From Limnohabitans sp. G3-2 (GTDB lineage: Bacteria; Pseudomonadota; Gammaproteobacteria; Burkholderiales; Burkholderiaceae_C), in NCBI RefSeq assembly GCF_002778275.1, contig NZ_NESG01000002.1, forward strand, positions 124,001 through 188,000: a DNA stretch of 64,000 nt, in the 5' to 3' direction. Shown piece after piece: positions 8,612-18,295 of this stretch (positions within the stretch are counted from its first letter, which is position 1; each line of letters begins with the position of its first letter). The notes below the pieces were generated by a model. The model was not told where the DNA came from and did not search any database. It was given only the letters and a program-made list of their open reading frames with translations. The translations under genes were made by a program, and so were the position numbers.

Positions 8612-9628
8612 TCAAGCCGCAGCCCGCTGCAACCTGTCCCGCACGCCCTCCCATTCGGGCGTGTCGGGCGGCAGTTGCACCCAAATCTGCGTCACACCTC
8701 GGGCGTCCAAGTCGCGCAGCACGCTGAACAGGTCGTGCGCGGCTTGCTCGGCCCTGTTGGCTTGAGGGCGCCACAACACCCCCGCGCCCAGGCCTGAACC
8801 CATGGCCTGCTCGCTCGCAGGTGGTTCGGCCGACCACACACCCAAGTTGTTGGCGTGCGGCCCCAGGGCTTGCAATTTGTGGGCGATGTCAGCTGCCGTC
8901 ATCAACCGCACCTTGGCGCGCGGCGCGTAATGCGACGCCAGCGTGCCAGAGGCGCGTGGGGCGGATTGGCCCAACAGCTCTTGCGGCGCATCTTTGTCCA
9001 AAACAGCGCGGCCGCAAGCCGCTTCAATTTGCGGCCGTGTGATGTGTCCGGGGCGCAGCAAAACCGGCTCGCCACGGGTGCAATCGATGATGGTGGACTC
9101 GATGCCCACAGCGCAGTCGCCACCGTCCACAACCAACAAGTCAGGGCCCAACTCGGACTGCACATGCGCAGCAGTGGTCGGGCTGACGCGGCCAAAGCGG
9201 TTGGCGCTGGGGGCCGAAACGCCCAGCACCCCCAGCGGCAGACAGGCTTGCAACACCGCTTGCGCCACGGGGTGCGAGGGGCACCGCAGACCGATGGAGT
9301 CTTGCCCACCGGCCGAAGCACTGGCCACGCCGCTTTGGCGGGGCAGGATCAAGGTGAGTGGGCCGGGCCAAAAAGCGGCCATCAGGGCTTGCGCAAACGC
9401 GGGCACTTGCGACGCAAAAAAAGACACCTGGTCCACACTCGCCACATGCACGATGAGTGGGTGGTCGGCCGGGCGGCCCTTGGCCACAAAAATTTGCGCC
9501 ACCGCCGCGTCGTCGGTCGCGTTGGCGGCCAATCCGTACACCGTCTCGGTGGGCAGGCCGACCAACAGACCGTCACGCAAGGCGTGAGCAGCCTGCGCGA
9601 TGGCCGCTTCTGAGGCTGTCAGGATCAT
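8612..9628 (-). CDS. tsaC: Threonylcarbamoyl-AMP synthase (Sua5 type)
   Basis: A 338-aa protein made of an N-terminal YrdC/TsaC domain (about 1-200; LPTETVYGLAANA near residue 25 and KGRPADHPL are family signatures) and a C-terminal Sua5 domain (about 225-338), so it is the long Sua5 form and not the short TsaC form. It joins threonine, bicarbonate and ATP into threonylcarbamoyl-AMP, the donor for tRNA t6A37. The start MILTASE was chosen because the open frame upstream of it is antisense-like and the gene then lies 8 bases after purK. It forms the end of a purE-purK-sua5 row. Confidence 0.92.
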   Translation of the reverse strand: MILTASEAAIAQAAHALRDGLLVGLPTETVYGLAANATDDAAVAQIFVAKGRPADHPLIVHVASVDQVSFFASQVPAFAQALMAAFWPGPLTLILPRQSGVASASAGGQDSIGLRCPSHPVAQAVLQACLPLGVLGVSAPSANRFGRVSPTTAAHVQSELGPDLLVVDGGDCAVGIESTIIDCTRGEPVLLRPGHITRPQIEAACGRAVLDKDAPQELLGQSAPRASGTLASHYAPRAKVRLMTAADIAHKLQALGPHANNLGVWSAEPPASEQAMGSGLGAGVLWRPQANRAEQAAHDLFSVLRDLDARGVTQIWVQLPPDTPEWEGVRDRLQRAAA

Positions 9629-9636
9629 GGCGGTCT

Positions 9637-10827
9637 TTAAAAGGCGGGCATGCCGAGCAAGGCGGCCGCCTGCAAGGCCGTGGCCCGCACCGCCTCGGGC
9701 GTGGCCCCGGTGATGTTCAGGTGGCCCATCTTGCGGCCGGGGCGTGCCGACAACTTGCCGTACAAATGCAAATGCGTGCCCGGCAGCGCCAGCACCTGAG
9801 CCCAGGCGGGGCTGGTGGGGCCTTTGCCTGCGGGCGTGACTTCGGGCCACAGATCGCCCAGCAGGTTGAGCATGATGGCGCTCGAATGCTGGCGCGGCTG
9901 CGTGAGCGGCAGCCCAGCCAGGGTGCGTACTTGCAACTCAAACTGCGACTGGTCGCAAGCGTTCAGGGTGTAGTGCCCGCTGTTGTGTGGGCGAGGCGCC
10001 ATCTCATTGACGACCAGTTGGTCGCCTTCGAGCAGGAAAAACTCCACGCACAGCACGCCCACGTAGTTCAGGCCTTCGGCAATGGCGCGGGTCGCCGCCA
10101 CGGCCTGCTCGGCCACATGGGTGGGCACGGCGCCTTCGTAGACGCTGGTCACGGCCAAGATGCCGTCGCGGTGCAGGTTCAGCTGCACCGGGAAATTCAC
10201 CATCTGCCCGTCGGCGCCACGCGCCACGATGACCGAGCACTCGGCTTGCAGCGGCAGCATTTTTTCGAGCACGCAGGGCAAGCCCTTCAACTCCGCCCAA
10301 GCGGCGGCCAGTTCTTCACGGGTTTTGACGCGGATTTGGCCCTTGCCGTCGTAGCCCATGCGGGCGGTCTTCAAAATGCCGGGCAGCAAATCGTCACCCA
10401 CTGCGGCCAGTTGCTCGGCCGTCGCGATGACCGCATGCGGGGCCACGGGCACGCCGCAGTGCACAAAATGGGCTTTCTCGGCCGCACGGTCTTGCGCAAT
10501 GGCGACCGACTCGGAGGCCGGCGCCACAGGGCGGTGGGCGCCCAAGGTCACCAAGGCGGGTGCGGGCACGTTTTCAAATTCGGTGGTGATGGCTGCGCAG
10601 CGTTGCATCAACTGCGCCAAACCCTGCTCGTCCAGGTAATCGGCCTGGATGTGGTGGTGGCTGACCCGTCCCGCCGGGCTGGCCACATCAGGGTCGAGCA
10701 CGACGGTGAAGTAACCCATGGCCTGCGCTGCGTGCACGAACATGCGGCCCAACTGGCCGCCGCCCATCACGCCGAGCGTGGCCATCTGGCCATTGACCAT
10801 GGACCCCGGGAGAACAGCGCGGCTCAT
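9637..10827 (-). CDS. purK: 5-(carboxyamino)imidazole ribonucleotide synthase
   Basis: A 396-aa ATP-grasp enzyme, which carboxylates aminoimidazole ribonucleotide using ATP and bicarbonate in purine synthesis. The N-terminal [11 protein letters not shown] nucleotide-binding segment, the central [12 protein letters not shown] loop and the [13 protein letters not shown] segment are diagnostic of PurK. Its start overlaps the purE stop by ATGA, the usual coupling of these two consecutive steps. The first 14 residues before MATLGVMGG are an extension; Met15 is an alternative start. Confidence 0.95.
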   Translation of the reverse strand: MSRAVLPGSMVNGQMATLGVMGGGQLGRMFVHAAQAMGYFTVVLDPDVASPAGRVSHHHIQADYLDEQGLAQLMQRCAAITTEFENVPAPALVTLGAHRPVAPASESVAIAQDRAAEKAHFVHCGVPVAPHAVIATAEQLAAVGDDLLPGILKTARMGYDGKGQIRVKTREELAAAWAELKGLPCVLEKMLPLQAECSVIVARGADGQMVNFPVQLNLHRDGILAVTSVYEGAVPTHVAEQAVAATRAIAEGLNYVGVLCVEFFLLEGDQLVVNEMAPRPHNSGHYTLNACDQSQFELQVRTLAGLPLTQPRQHSSAIMLNLLGDLWPEVTPAGKGPTSPAWAQVLALPGTHLHLYGKLSARPGRKMGHLNITGATPEAVRATALQAAALLGMPAF

Positions 10828-11324
10828 GCGGCACCCACGGGTGGCAAGGTCATGGCGCGTGCAGCAGCGGTCTGCTCGGCGCGGAAGGCGTCCAGCTTCT
10901 GACGCAGCGCGGCGTCGTGGTTGGCCAGCATGGCCACCGCAAACAAGGCCGCGTTGGCCGCGCCCGCGGCGCCAATCGCAAAGGTGGCCACGGGGACGCC
11001 CTTGGGCATTTGCACGATGCTGTGCAGTGAATCCACCCCCGACAAGGCCTTGGTCTGCACCGGCACACCGAGCACCGGCACCACCGTTTTGGCCGCCAGC
11101 ATGCCGGGCAAGTGGGCCGCGCCGCCCGCGCCCGCGATGATGGCCTGCAAACCACGCGCTGCCGCGGTTTCGGCATAGGTGAACAGATCGTCCGGCATTC
11201 TGTGGGCAGAAACCACGCGGGCATCGTGAGGGATGCCAAACTGTTGGAGAATCTGGACTGCGTGCTGCATGGTGTCCCAGTCGGAGCTGGAACCCATGAC
11301 GACGCCGATGAGCGCTTGAGTCAT
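10824..11324 (-). CDS. purE: 5-(carboxyamino)imidazole ribonucleotide mutase
   Basis: A 166-aa protein that moves the carboxyl group of N5-CAIR to C4 of the ring, directly after PurK. The class I PurE motifs are present: [18 protein letters not shown] and [11 protein letters not shown]. The start [11 protein letters not shown] matches the usual beginning of the family; an open frame continues upstream antisense to cnoX but has no PurE content. It diverges from cnoX over an 81-base gap that must hold both promoters. Confidence 0.95.
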   Translation of the reverse strand: MTQALIGVVMGSSSDWDTMQHAVQILQQFGIPHDARVVSAHRMPDDLFTYAETAAARGLQAIIAGAGGAAHLPGMLAAKTVVPVLGVPVQTKALSGVDSLHSIVQMPKGVPVATFAIGAAGAANAALFAVAMLANHDAALRQKLDAFRAEQTAAARAMTLPPVGAA

Positions 11325-11405
11325 TGGGTGCTTTTCGTGATCAATGTTGAATTTTAAGGTTTCACCCGCTTGGGGTCTGGAACACAACCCGGAACACTGC
11401 CCGCC

Positions 11406-12359
11406 ATGATGGACGTCACGATACAAAACTTTGAAGCCGAGGTCATCGCAGCCTCCATGACCACGCCCGTGCTGGTGGACTTTTGGGCCGCTTGGTGCGG
11501 CCCTTGCAAATCGCTGGGCCCGGTGCTCGAAAAAGTAGAACTCGCCTACGAAGGTCGCTTCAAACTGGTCAAGATCAACGCCGACGAAGAACAGCAATTG
11601 GCCGGGGCCTTTGGCATCAAAAGCCTGCCCACCTGCGTTTTGCTCAAAAATGGCCAGCCGGTGGACGGTTTCATGGGGGCCTTGCCCGAGGGCCAAGTCA
11701 AGCAGTTCCTGGACAAACACCTGCCCCCCGAAGGCGAACTGCAAGCCCAAGCCGCCGCCCAAGAAGCGCAAGAGCACCTGCAAGCCGGTGACGCCGACAG
11801 TGCGCGTGCCGCTTTGGAACAAGCCTTGGCCACCGACCCCGGCAACGACGATGCGCGTTTTGACCTGGTCAAACTCTTGATCGGGCTGGGTGAATTGGCC
11901 GAAGCCTCGGCCTTGCTGGCCCCGGCCATGGGGCGCATCCCGGTGCCATTGCGTTTTGAGGCGCAAACCCAATGGCTCAAGGCCTTGGAATTTGTGACCA
12001 CCGACCCACGCGGCGAATGGGACTTGGACCAGTTTGACGCCTTGATCGCCCAGAACAAACGTGATTTCGATGCCCGTTTTGCCAAAAGCCGCTTGCTGAT
12101 CGCCATCGGTCAGTGGGAAGCGGCCCTGGACGAATTGCTGGAAATCATCATGCGCGACAAAAAGTGGGGTGACGAAGCACCGCGCAAAACCTTTGTCGCG
12201 CTGCTGGAGCTGATGACCCCTCCGAAACCCAAAACGCAAGACGCGAGCGGCAAATCTGCGGGCGGCATCGAGCTCATGGGCAAAGCCGCCATGCAGGAAG
12301 ACCCGCACATGGCCATGATTTCCAGCTACCGGCGCAAGCTGAGCATGATGCTCAACTGA
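11406..12359 (+). CDS. cnoX: Co-chaperone thioredoxin CnoX (YbbN)
   Basis: A 317-aa cytoplasmic protein with a thioredoxin domain (about 1-110, active site WCGPC) and a C-terminal TPR-like helical domain (about 115-290). This pairing is the CnoX/YbbN architecture: a holdase that protects substrates during oxidative (bleach) stress and hands them to GroEL or DnaK. The E. coli protein lacks the first active-site cysteine, but this one keeps a full CXXC, so it may also be redox active. MMDVTIQNF is used as the start, with the second Met equally possible. A terminator follows at 12382-12424. Confidence 0.88.
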   Translation: MMDVTIQNFEAEVIAASMTTPVLVDFWAAWCGPCKSLGPVLEKVELAYEGRFKLVKINADEEQQLAGAFGIKSLPTCVLLKNGQPVDGFMGALPEGQVKQFLDKHLPPEGELQAQAAAQEAQEHLQAGDADSARAALEQALATDPGNDDARFDLVKLLIGLGELAEASALLAPAMGRIPVPLRFEAQTQWLKALEFVTTDPRGEWDLDQFDALIAQNKRDFDARFAKSRLLIAIGQWEAALDELLEIIMRDKKWGDEAPRKTFVALLELMTPPKPKTQDASGKSAGGIELMGKAAMQEDPHMAMISSYRRKLSMMLN

Positions 12360-12381
12360 GCACCCGCCAGGCCCCCACCCC

Positions 12382-12424
12382 AAGCCCGGTTCAGCTGCCG
12401 CGATGCAGATGGGCCGGGCTTTTT
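12382..12424 (+). terminator. Rho-independent terminator of cnoX
   Basis: The arms AAGCCCGG (12382-12389) and CCGGGCTT (12414-12421) enclose a 24-base loop and run into a T-tract. It lies 22 bases after the cnoX stop and before the convergent Mpo1-like gene. Confidence 0.65.
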
Positions 12425-12446
12425 GGCGATGGCGCCGTCGCCTCGC

Positions 12447-12968
12447 TCAGCGGGTGGCCCCGGCCTGGCGTTCGATGTCCCTGTGCATGCGCCGCAGCAA
12501 ACCGGCCCACATGAGCACCTCGCCCACCACAAACATCGGCCCCACCAACAAGCCCACCAGATCGTCCACAAAAGCGGGTTTGCGGCCCTCGAAGTAGTGG
12601 CCGATGAACTGGATGACCCAGCCGATGAAAAACAAGGCCAAGCCCGCCTGCCAAACCGCCAAACCCAGGGCTTGCGCCAAGGGCGGCACTTCGTGGGCGG
12701 CCGCGATCAGCAGGCCATTGACCAGCGATGTGGCCACGCCCAGCAACACATCGCCCCGGCTCAGGTACCAAAGGCTGGTCAGCGCCCACATGGCCCAGGC
12801 CAGCGTCAGCGTCTGGCCCGCCACAGCCCATGCCGGGCCCAGCATCAAGACGCCAATGGACAGGAAAATCAGGGGGATGCCCACCAGGTGGGTGGCGATG
12901 TTGCGGCGATCGCGGTGGTAATGCGCGTACTGCACCATCAAGGCGGTCGCGGGGCGGAAAAGCGTCAT
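12447..12968 (-). CDS. Mpo1-like (DUF962) integral membrane protein
   Basis: A 173-aa protein with four or five membrane helices. HYHRDRRN near residue 16, HLVGIP near 27 and the later GHYFEGRKPA are the conserved histidine-containing motifs of the DUF962/Mpo1 family. Yeast Mpo1 is an iron-dependent dioxygenase that shortens 2-hydroxy fatty acids by alpha-oxidation; bacterial members are assumed to act on lipids but are barely studied. The gene sits alone between the convergent cnoX and the purC gene downstream on the same strand; it interrupts the usual purC-purE neighbourhood. Confidence 0.8.
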   Translation of the reverse strand: MTLFRPATALMVQYAHYHRDRRNIATHLVGIPLIFLSIGVLMLGPAWAVAGQTLTLAWAMWALTSLWYLSRGDVLLGVATSLVNGLLIAAAHEVPPLAQALGLAVWQAGLALFFIGWVIQFIGHYFEGRKPAFVDDLVGLLVGPMFVVGEVLMWAGLLRRMHRDIERQAGATR

Positions 12969-13083
12969 TCGATCCTCTCGTTCTGGCGCCTACATCGCCC
13001 ACAGCGCCTGAAGGAGCCAGTGGTCAGCACGGCACGGCCCCCATTGTGGCGCGGCACGCGGCCGGGTCAAGGGTGTTTTCCCG

Positions 13084-13992
13084 TCAGGCCATCAGCCGGG
13101 TCATGGCCTCTTCGTATTTGGCAGCCGTGTTCTCGATCACCTCACGGGGCAAGCGCGGCGCAGGCGGGGTTTTGCCCCAAGGCTGGCCATTGATCTGGGC
13201 CGTTTCCAGCCAGTCGCGCAAAAACTGCTTGTCGTAACTGGGCGGGTTGGCGCCCTCTGCATAACTGTCGGCTGGCCAATAGCGCGAGGAATCGGGTGTG
13301 AGCACCTCGTCCATCAGCACCAGGGTGCCGTCCGCGTCCAGGCCGAACTCGAACTTGGTGTCGGCAATGATGATGCCCTTGGTGGCCGCGATGTCACGCG
13401 CGGCTTGGTAGAGCTGGATGCTGATGTCGCGGATGCGGGTGGCCAGGTCGGCCCCGATCATGGCCACAGTTTGCTCGAAGGTGATGTTTTCATCGTGCTC
13501 ACCCACCGCCGCTTTGGCCGCGGGCGTGTAGATGGGCTCGGGCAAGCGGCTGGCGTTTTTCAGGCCCGCGGGCAGCTTCACACCGCACACGGCTTGGTTG
13601 TCTTGGTATTCCTTCCAGCCGCTGCCGGCCAAATAACCGCGCACCACCGCCTCGACCGGGATAGGTTTCAAGCGCTTGACCAGCATGGAGCGGCCTGTGA
13701 CCTGTGGCACCTCTTGAGCGCTCACCACGCTCTCGGGGGCCTCGCCCGTCAGGTGGATCGGGCAGATGTTCAGGCCCTTGGGACCGAGCTGGTCGAACCA
13801 AAACAGCGCCATTTGCGTGAGCAGCACGCCTTTGCCAGGGATGGGCTCGCCCATGATCACGTCGAACGCGCTGATGCGGTCAGACGCGACCATCAAGATG
13901 CGGTCGTCGCCCACCGCGTAGTTGTCGCGCACCTTGCCTCGGGCCAGCAGGGGCAAGGAAGTCAGGGCCGAGGTGTGAAGCGCAGAAGTCAT
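13084..13992 (-). CDS. purC: Phosphoribosylaminoimidazole-succinocarboxamide synthase
   Basis: A 302-aa SAICAR synthetase that couples CAIR with aspartate using [24 protein letters not shown] near the N terminus is the family's ATP-binding start (quoted partly: GKVRDNY), and [16 protein letters not shown] and DTKFEFG are further signatures. The start MTSALHTS was chosen over a Met 16 codons upstream because that extension runs through the fba terminator. It stands downstream of fba, from which a strong terminator separates it, so it needs its own promoter in the 14-kb gap or depends on read-through. Confidence 0.94.
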   Translation of the reverse strand: MTSALHTSALTSLPLLARGKVRDNYAVGDDRILMVASDRISAFDVIMGEPIPGKGVLLTQMALFWFDQLGPKGLNICPIHLTGEAPESVVSAQEVPQVTGRSMLVKRLKPIPVEAVVRGYLAGSGWKEYQDNQAVCGVKLPAGLKNASRLPEPIYTPAAKAAVGEHDENITFEQTVAMIGADLATRIRDISIQLYQAARDIAATKGIIIADTKFEFGLDADGTLVLMDEVLTPDSSRYWPADSYAEGANPPSYDKQFLRDWLETAQINGQPWGKTPPAPRLPREVIENTAAKYEEAMTRLMA

Positions 13993-14010
13993 GGCAAAAA
14001 ACAGTCCAGC

Positions 14011-14046
14011 AAAAAAGAAAAAGGCCCGTTGAACAGTCAACGGGCC
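14011..14046 (-). terminator. Rho-independent terminator of fba
   Basis: On the minus strand a 10-bp perfect stem (GGCCCGTTGA paired with TCAACGGGCC, 14023-14032 and 14037-14046) with a 4-base loop is followed by a T-rich tail (14009-14022). It lies 23 bases after the fba stop and ends just before the purC start. Confidence 0.85.
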
Positions 14047-14068
14047 ATTCGGGTCGATTATCGCAGGC

Positions 14069-15133
14069 TCAGTTCACCACTTGTGCCAGTTCGCCCCGTG
14101 CATAACGGGCCGCCACCACCTGCAGCGTCTCACCCTTGATCTTGGACGCTTGGCCTTCGCAGCCGAACTCCAGGTAACGCTGCTTGCACAGCTGCTTGGC
14201 CGCTTCGCGGGCGGGCTTGAGCCACTCGCGGGCGTCGAACTTGTCGGGGTTCTCAAACAAGAACTTGCGGCAAGCTGCGGTCATGGCCAAACGGATGTCG
14301 GTGTCGATGTTGATCTTGCGCACGCCGTGCTTGATGGCTTCTTGGATTTCCTCGACCGGCACGCCGTAGGTTTCCTTCATCTTGCCGCCGTATTGGTTGA
14401 TCATGGCCAGCAGCTCTTGCGGCACGCTGGAGGAACCATGCATCACCAAATGGGTATTGGGGATGCGTTGGTGGATTTCCTTGACGCGGTAAATCGCCAA
14501 AATGTCGCCCGTGGGCTTGCGGCTGAACTTGTAGGCGCCATGGCTGGTGCCAATCGCGATGGCCAAAGCATCCAGGCCGGTGGCTTTGACAAACTGGGCG
14601 GCCTCTTCGGGGTCGGTCAGCATCTGGCTGTGATCGAGCTTGCCTTCGGCGCCGATGCCGTCTTCCTCGCCCGCCTCGCCGGTTTCCAGGTTGCCCAGGC
14701 AACCCAGTTCACCCTCGACCGACACGCCCATCTTGTGGGCCATGTCCACCACACGGCGGGTCACATCGACGTTGTAGGCGAACTCGGCCGGGGTCTTGCC
14801 GTCTTCGAGCAAAGAGCCGTCCATCATCACCGAAGAAAAGCCCAAATCGATCGCGCCTTGGCAAACCGCCGGACTTTGGCCGTGGTCTTGGTGCATGACC
14901 AACGGAATGTGGGGCCACTGCTCGGTGGCGGCCTGGATCAGGTGTTTGATGAAAGGCTCGCCCGCGTACTTGCGTGCACCCGCGCTGGCTTGCAGAATCA
15001 CCGGCGCACCGACTTCGTCGGCAGCGGTCATGACGGCCTGGACTTGCTCCAGGTTGTTGACGTTGAAAGCTGGAATGCCGTAGCCGTTGACGGCGGCATG
15101 GTCCAGCAGCTCGCGCATTGAAACGAGTGCCAT
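14069..15133 (-). CDS. fba: Fructose-bisphosphate aldolase, class II
   Basis: A 354-aa zinc-dependent aldolase of glycolysis, gluconeogenesis and the Calvin cycle (CbbA type), cleaving fructose-1,6-bisphosphate into two trioses. The HQDHGQ motif near residue 81 supplies a zinc ligand and the catalytic base region, VEGELGCLG follows near 140, and HGSSSVP near 230 and NIDTD near 275 bind the phosphate and substrate. Length is typical of the family. It belongs to the row pgk, pyk, fba on the minus strand. A palindromic repeat cluster lies upstream (15222-15349). Confidence 0.95.
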   Translation of the reverse strand: MALVSMRELLDHAAVNGYGIPAFNVNNLEQVQAVMTAADEVGAPVILQASAGARKYAGEPFIKHLIQAATEQWPHIPLVMHQDHGQSPAVCQGAIDLGFSSVMMDGSLLEDGKTPAEFAYNVDVTRRVVDMAHKMGVSVEGELGCLGNLETGEAGEEDGIGAEGKLDHSQMLTDPEEAAQFVKATGLDALAIAIGTSHGAYKFSRKPTGDILAIYRVKEIHQRIPNTHLVMHGSSSVPQELLAMINQYGGKMKETYGVPVEEIQEAIKHGVRKINIDTDIRLAMTAACRKFLFENPDKFDAREWLKPAREAAKQLCKQRYLEFGCEGQASKIKGETLQVVAARYARGELAQVVN

Positions 15134-15221
15134 GTGAAATTCCCCAAAAGTTAAAAATGCTTGCGGCCCGAGTTTGTACCCGGCCTGTAACTGTGGAGGA
15201 TTTTAATGGCCTCGGCTGTTG

Positions 15222-15265
15222 GGTACAGAGACTGGGTGGGAGCCGGTACAGAGACTGGGTGGGAG
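15222..15265. repeat. Two direct copies of a 21-base sequence
   Basis: Copies at 15222-15242 and 15245-15265, both beginning GGTACAGAGACTGGG and ending GTGGGAG, are set 23 bases apart. The end of the second copy is also the start of the REP-like palindrome that follows. Confidence 0.9.
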
Positions 15266-15349
15266 CGCGCCCCCGCGCGCGAATGCATTCGGCCGCAGGG
15301 GCGGCCTCCCACAAGGGAGGGCATTCGGCCGCAGGGGCGGCCGCCTACA
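15259..15349. repeat. REP-like palindrome cluster 1 (three units)
   Basis: Unit 1 (15259-15285) starts GTGGGAG and folds as GCGCGC-CCCC-GCGCGC, followed by GAATG. Unit 2 (15286-15312) is in the opposite direction with stem GGCCGC/GCGGCC and outer end CTCCCAC. Unit 3 (15322-15349) repeats unit 2 and ends GCCTAC. Units 1 and 2 abut at GAATGCATTC. Together they form a bipartite element like the REP/BIME elements of other proteobacteria. Located between the pyk stop and the fba start. Confidence 0.85.
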
Positions 15350-15358
15350 GGGCCAGGG

Positions 15359-16792
15359 TCAAGCCACCTTGCAAATTTTCAGCATGTTGGTGCCGCCGGG
15401 CGAGCCCATGGGCTCGCCGCAGGTGATGGCGTACACGTCGCCCGAACTCACAATGCCACGCTTTTTCAGGTGGGTTTCAGCCTCGGCCAAGGCCGTGTCG
15501 CGGTCCGCGCTGGTGTCCATCAGCAAAGGGCTGACGTTGCGGAACAAGGCCATCTTGCGCTGTGACGACAGCTTGGTGGTCAGGGCATAGATCGGGATGT
15601 GCACCCGGCGACGGCTCATCCACAAGGCGGTCGAGCCCGACTCGGTCATGGCCACAATGGCCTTCGCGCCCAGATGGCTGGCGGTGAACAAAGCGCCCAT
15701 GGCGATGGACTGGTCAATGCGGCTGAAGGTCTGGCCTTTGAAATCGGCATCGATTTCCAGGTCCTCCGCACCTTCTGCAGCCAAACAGATCTTGGCCATC
15801 TCTTCCACCGTCTCCAGCGGGAATTTGCCTGCGGCCGTTTCGGCGCTCAGCATCACGGCGTCGGTGCCGTCCAGCACCGCGTTGGCCACATCGGACACCT
15901 CGGCGCGGGTAGGCACGGGGTTGGTGATCATGCTTTCCATCATCTGGGTGGCGGTGATGACGACTTTGTCGTGCACCTTGGCCAGCTTGATCATGCGTTT
16001 TTGCAGCGCTGGAACGGCCGCATTGCCCACTTCCACCGCCAAATCGCCCCGGGCGACCATGATGCCGTCGCTGGCCAACAGGATGCTTTCCAGGTGAGGA
16101 ATGGCTTCAGCGCGTTCTATTTTGGCAATCAGCCCTGGCTTGTGGCCGTATTCGGCGCCCGCCACATTGCACAGTTGGCGGGCCATTTCCATGTCGGTGG
16201 CGTTTTTGGGGAAGCTCACGGCCACGTAGTCGGCGCGCAGGCTCATGGCGGTTTTGATGTCGTCCATGTCCTTGGCGGTCAGCGCGGGCGCGGTGAGGCC
16301 GCCACCTTGTTTGTTGATGCCCTTGTTGTTGGACAGCTCGCCACCGAGCTTGACGGTGGTGTGCACCTGCTCGCCCTTGACCGCATTCACGGTCAGCACG
16401 ATCAGTCCGTCGTTGAGCAGCAAGACATCGCCAGCTTTGACGTCACGGGGCAATTCTTTGTAATCCAGGCCCACGCCCTGCAGATCACCCGGCTCGGTGC
16501 GAGAAGCATCCAGCACAAAGGGAGCCCCCGGCTCGAGCATGACCTTGCCCTCAGCGAACTTGCCCACGCGGATTTTGGGGCCCTGCAGGTCGGCCATGAT
16601 GGCCACTTCGCGGCCCGCACGGTGAGAAGCCTCACGCACCAGCGCGGCGCGGTCCACGTGGTCTTGCGCCTTGCCGTGGCTGAAATTGAGCCGAACCACG
16701 TTCACACCAGCCCGAATCATGGCTTCGAGCAGTGCGGGATCGCTGGAAGCAGGGCCTAAGGTGGCAACAATCTTGGTAGCGCGACGGGACAT
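15359..16792 (-). CDS. pyk: Pyruvate kinase
   Basis: A 477-aa glycolytic enzyme that makes pyruvate and ATP from phosphoenolpyruvate and ADP. The N-terminal TKIVATLGPAS and VRLNFSHG segments, the active-site IAKIERAEA region with the catalytic lysine, and ATQMMESMI are standard pyruvate kinase motifs; the C-terminal regulatory domain ends in TNMLKICKVA. Length fits the family. It is transcribed toward fba and lies between the repeat cluster and the divergent desaturase gene. I see nothing unusual in it. Confidence 0.95.
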   Translation of the reverse strand: MSRRATKIVATLGPASSDPALLEAMIRAGVNVVRLNFSHGKAQDHVDRAALVREASHRAGREVAIMADLQGPKIRVGKFAEGKVMLEPGAPFVLDASRTEPGDLQGVGLDYKELPRDVKAGDVLLLNDGLIVLTVNAVKGEQVHTTVKLGGELSNNKGINKQGGGLTAPALTAKDMDDIKTAMSLRADYVAVSFPKNATDMEMARQLCNVAGAEYGHKPGLIAKIERAEAIPHLESILLASDGIMVARGDLAVEVGNAAVPALQKRMIKLAKVHDKVVITATQMMESMITNPVPTRAEVSDVANAVLDGTDAVMLSAETAAGKFPLETVEEMAKICLAAEGAEDLEIDADFKGQTFSRIDQSIAMGALFTASHLGAKAIVAMTESGSTALWMSRRRVHIPIYALTTKLSSQRKMALFRNVSPLLMDTSADRDTALAEAETHLKKRGIVSSGDVYAITCGEPMGSPGGTNMLKICKVA

Positions 16793-17024
16793 TCAATGCT
16801 CTCCATGTAATTTGATTTCAATTCTCACACGGAATCGGTTACAGGCCGGGTTCTTTCCTGCCCCTTCCCCTGATGGGAAACCCCAATGGGCCGGGCCCCA
16901 CGCCCCCCAAGGCAAGGGAGGGCGCACCGAATCCCCTGCCAAGCCGACCCTCATTGATCCTTGTCAGCCCAGCGCGGGGGCAGGGCGACTAAACTCGGGA
17001 CCAGTTTGTCAAATCTCAAGCGCC

Positions 17025-18140
17025 ATGACTGCCCTACCCACCACGACCACCGAACAACCCATTGGCTTGGACCAGCCCCTGCCGCACCGCAAAACCTTGC
17101 GCGAGTGGCTGATTCCCCTTTCCGGGCGCAGCACGGTTCGGGCTTTCGCTCTCTTGGTGCTGGATTACGCTTTGTTTTTCGCCTTGATCACAGGCACGGT
17201 CGCCCTGGACGCGATGTGGGCCAAACTGCTTTGCGCCCTGGCCGCCGGCTTTGTGATCGGGCGCCTGTTCATCATTGGCCATGACGCTTGTCACCAAAGC
17301 CTGACACCCCACCGCGAACTGAACAAAGTGCTGGGCCGCATCGCGTTTTTGCCATCGCTCACGCCTTACAGCTTGTGGGACACCGGCCACAACGTGGTGC
17401 ACCACGGGTATACCAACCTCAAAGGCGTGGACTTTGTCTGGACGCCGCTGACGGCGGCCGAATTTGAAGCCTTGAGCCCCATGCAAAAGTGGCTGGAGCG
17501 CGCGTACCGCAGTGGCTGGGCGCCCGGCCTGTATTACATGATCGAGATCTGGTGGAAGCGCGAGTTCTTCCCCAACAAAACCCACATGCCCACGCGCCGC
17601 CCGATCTTTTTCAAGGACAGCCTCTTGGTCACCCTGTTTGGCGCGTTCTGGATCGCCACCATCGCCGCTGCGGCGGTCTACACCGGTCAGTCGGTTTGGC
17701 TGTCGCTGTTGCTGGGTTTTGCCGTGCCCTTCTTCTTCTGGAACAGCATGATCGGCTTCGTGGTTTATGTGCACCACACGCACGTGAAAGTGTCCTGGCA
17801 CGACAACAAAGCCGCCTGGACCAAGGCCGCGCCCTTCGTGTCGACCACCGTGCACCTGACCTTCCCCTTCAACATCGGCGGCATGATGCACCACATCATG
17901 GAGCACACCGCTCACCACGTGGACATGAGCATCCCCTTGTACCGTTTGAAGCAGGCACAAACCAAGCTTGAAGAAATGCTGCCCGGCCGCATCATCGTGC
18001 AAGCCTTCTCGTGGAAGTGGTACTTTGAAACCGCCAAGAACTGCAAGATGTACGACTTCAGCCGCGAATGCTGGACCGACTTCAAGGGCAATATGACCAG
18101 CCCGGTGCGCGGTAATTTGCCCACTTCGGCCCAAGCCTGA
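17025..18140 (+). CDS. Membrane fatty-acid desaturase (371 aa)
   Basis: A 371-aa integral membrane di-iron enzyme. The three histidine boxes are HDACHQ (about residue 86), HNVVHHG (about 124) and HTAHH (about 299-303), separated by long hydrophobic stretches, as in acyl-lipid desaturases that put a double bond in membrane fatty acids with O2 and electrons from ferredoxin or a reductase. The start ATG at 17025 begins MTALPTT; the sequence before it, in a 232-base divergent gap shared with pyk, has no coding character. A strong terminator follows. Regiospecificity (delta-9, delta-12) cannot be decided from sequence. Confidence 0.85.
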   Translation: MTALPTTTTEQPIGLDQPLPHRKTLREWLIPLSGRSTVRAFALLVLDYALFFALITGTVALDAMWAKLLCALAAGFVIGRLFIIGHDACHQSLTPHRELNKVLGRIAFLPSLTPYSLWDTGHNVVHHGYTNLKGVDFVWTPLTAAEFEALSPMQKWLERAYRSGWAPGLYYMIEIWWKREFFPNKTHMPTRRPIFFKDSLLVTLFGAFWIATIAAAAVYTGQSVWLSLLLGFAVPFFFWNSMIGFVVYVHHTHVKVSWHDNKAAWTKAAPFVSTTVHLTFPFNIGGMMHHIMEHTAHHVDMSIPLYRLKQAQTKLEEMLPGRIIVQAFSWKWYFETAKNCKMYDFSRECWTDFKGNMTSPVRGNLPTSAQA

Positions 18141-18157
18141 TCAGGCCTTCGCATCCA

Positions 18158-18193
18158 ACAACAAAAAACCCCGCGATGCGGGGTTTTTTGTTG
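18158..18193. terminator. Bidirectional Rho-independent terminator
   Basis: A6 (18163-18168), stem CCCCGC, loop GAT, stem GCGGGG, then T6 (18184-18189), with the flanks also complementary. It can stop transcription of the desaturase from the left and of pgk from the right (18296 is the pgk stop). Confidence 0.9.
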
Positions 18194-18204
18194 GGCGATC
18201 GTTT

Positions 18205-18280
18205 GTGTGAGGCTGCCCCTGCGGCCGATTACATGCTGTGGCCCCGGCTGGCATTCGCGAGCAGGGGCTCGCTCCCACAA
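18205..18280. repeat. REP-like palindrome cluster 2 (facing pair)
   Basis: The left unit (from 18205) has stem GGCTGC/GCGGCC, which contains one T-G wobble and is thus intermediate between two other stem versions in the window. The right unit (18252-18279), in opposite orientation, has stem GCGAGC/GCTCGC and outer end CTCCCAC. Located between the convergent ends of the desaturase and pgk genes. Confidence 0.85.
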
Positions 18281-18295
18281 GAAGTGGGAACACGG

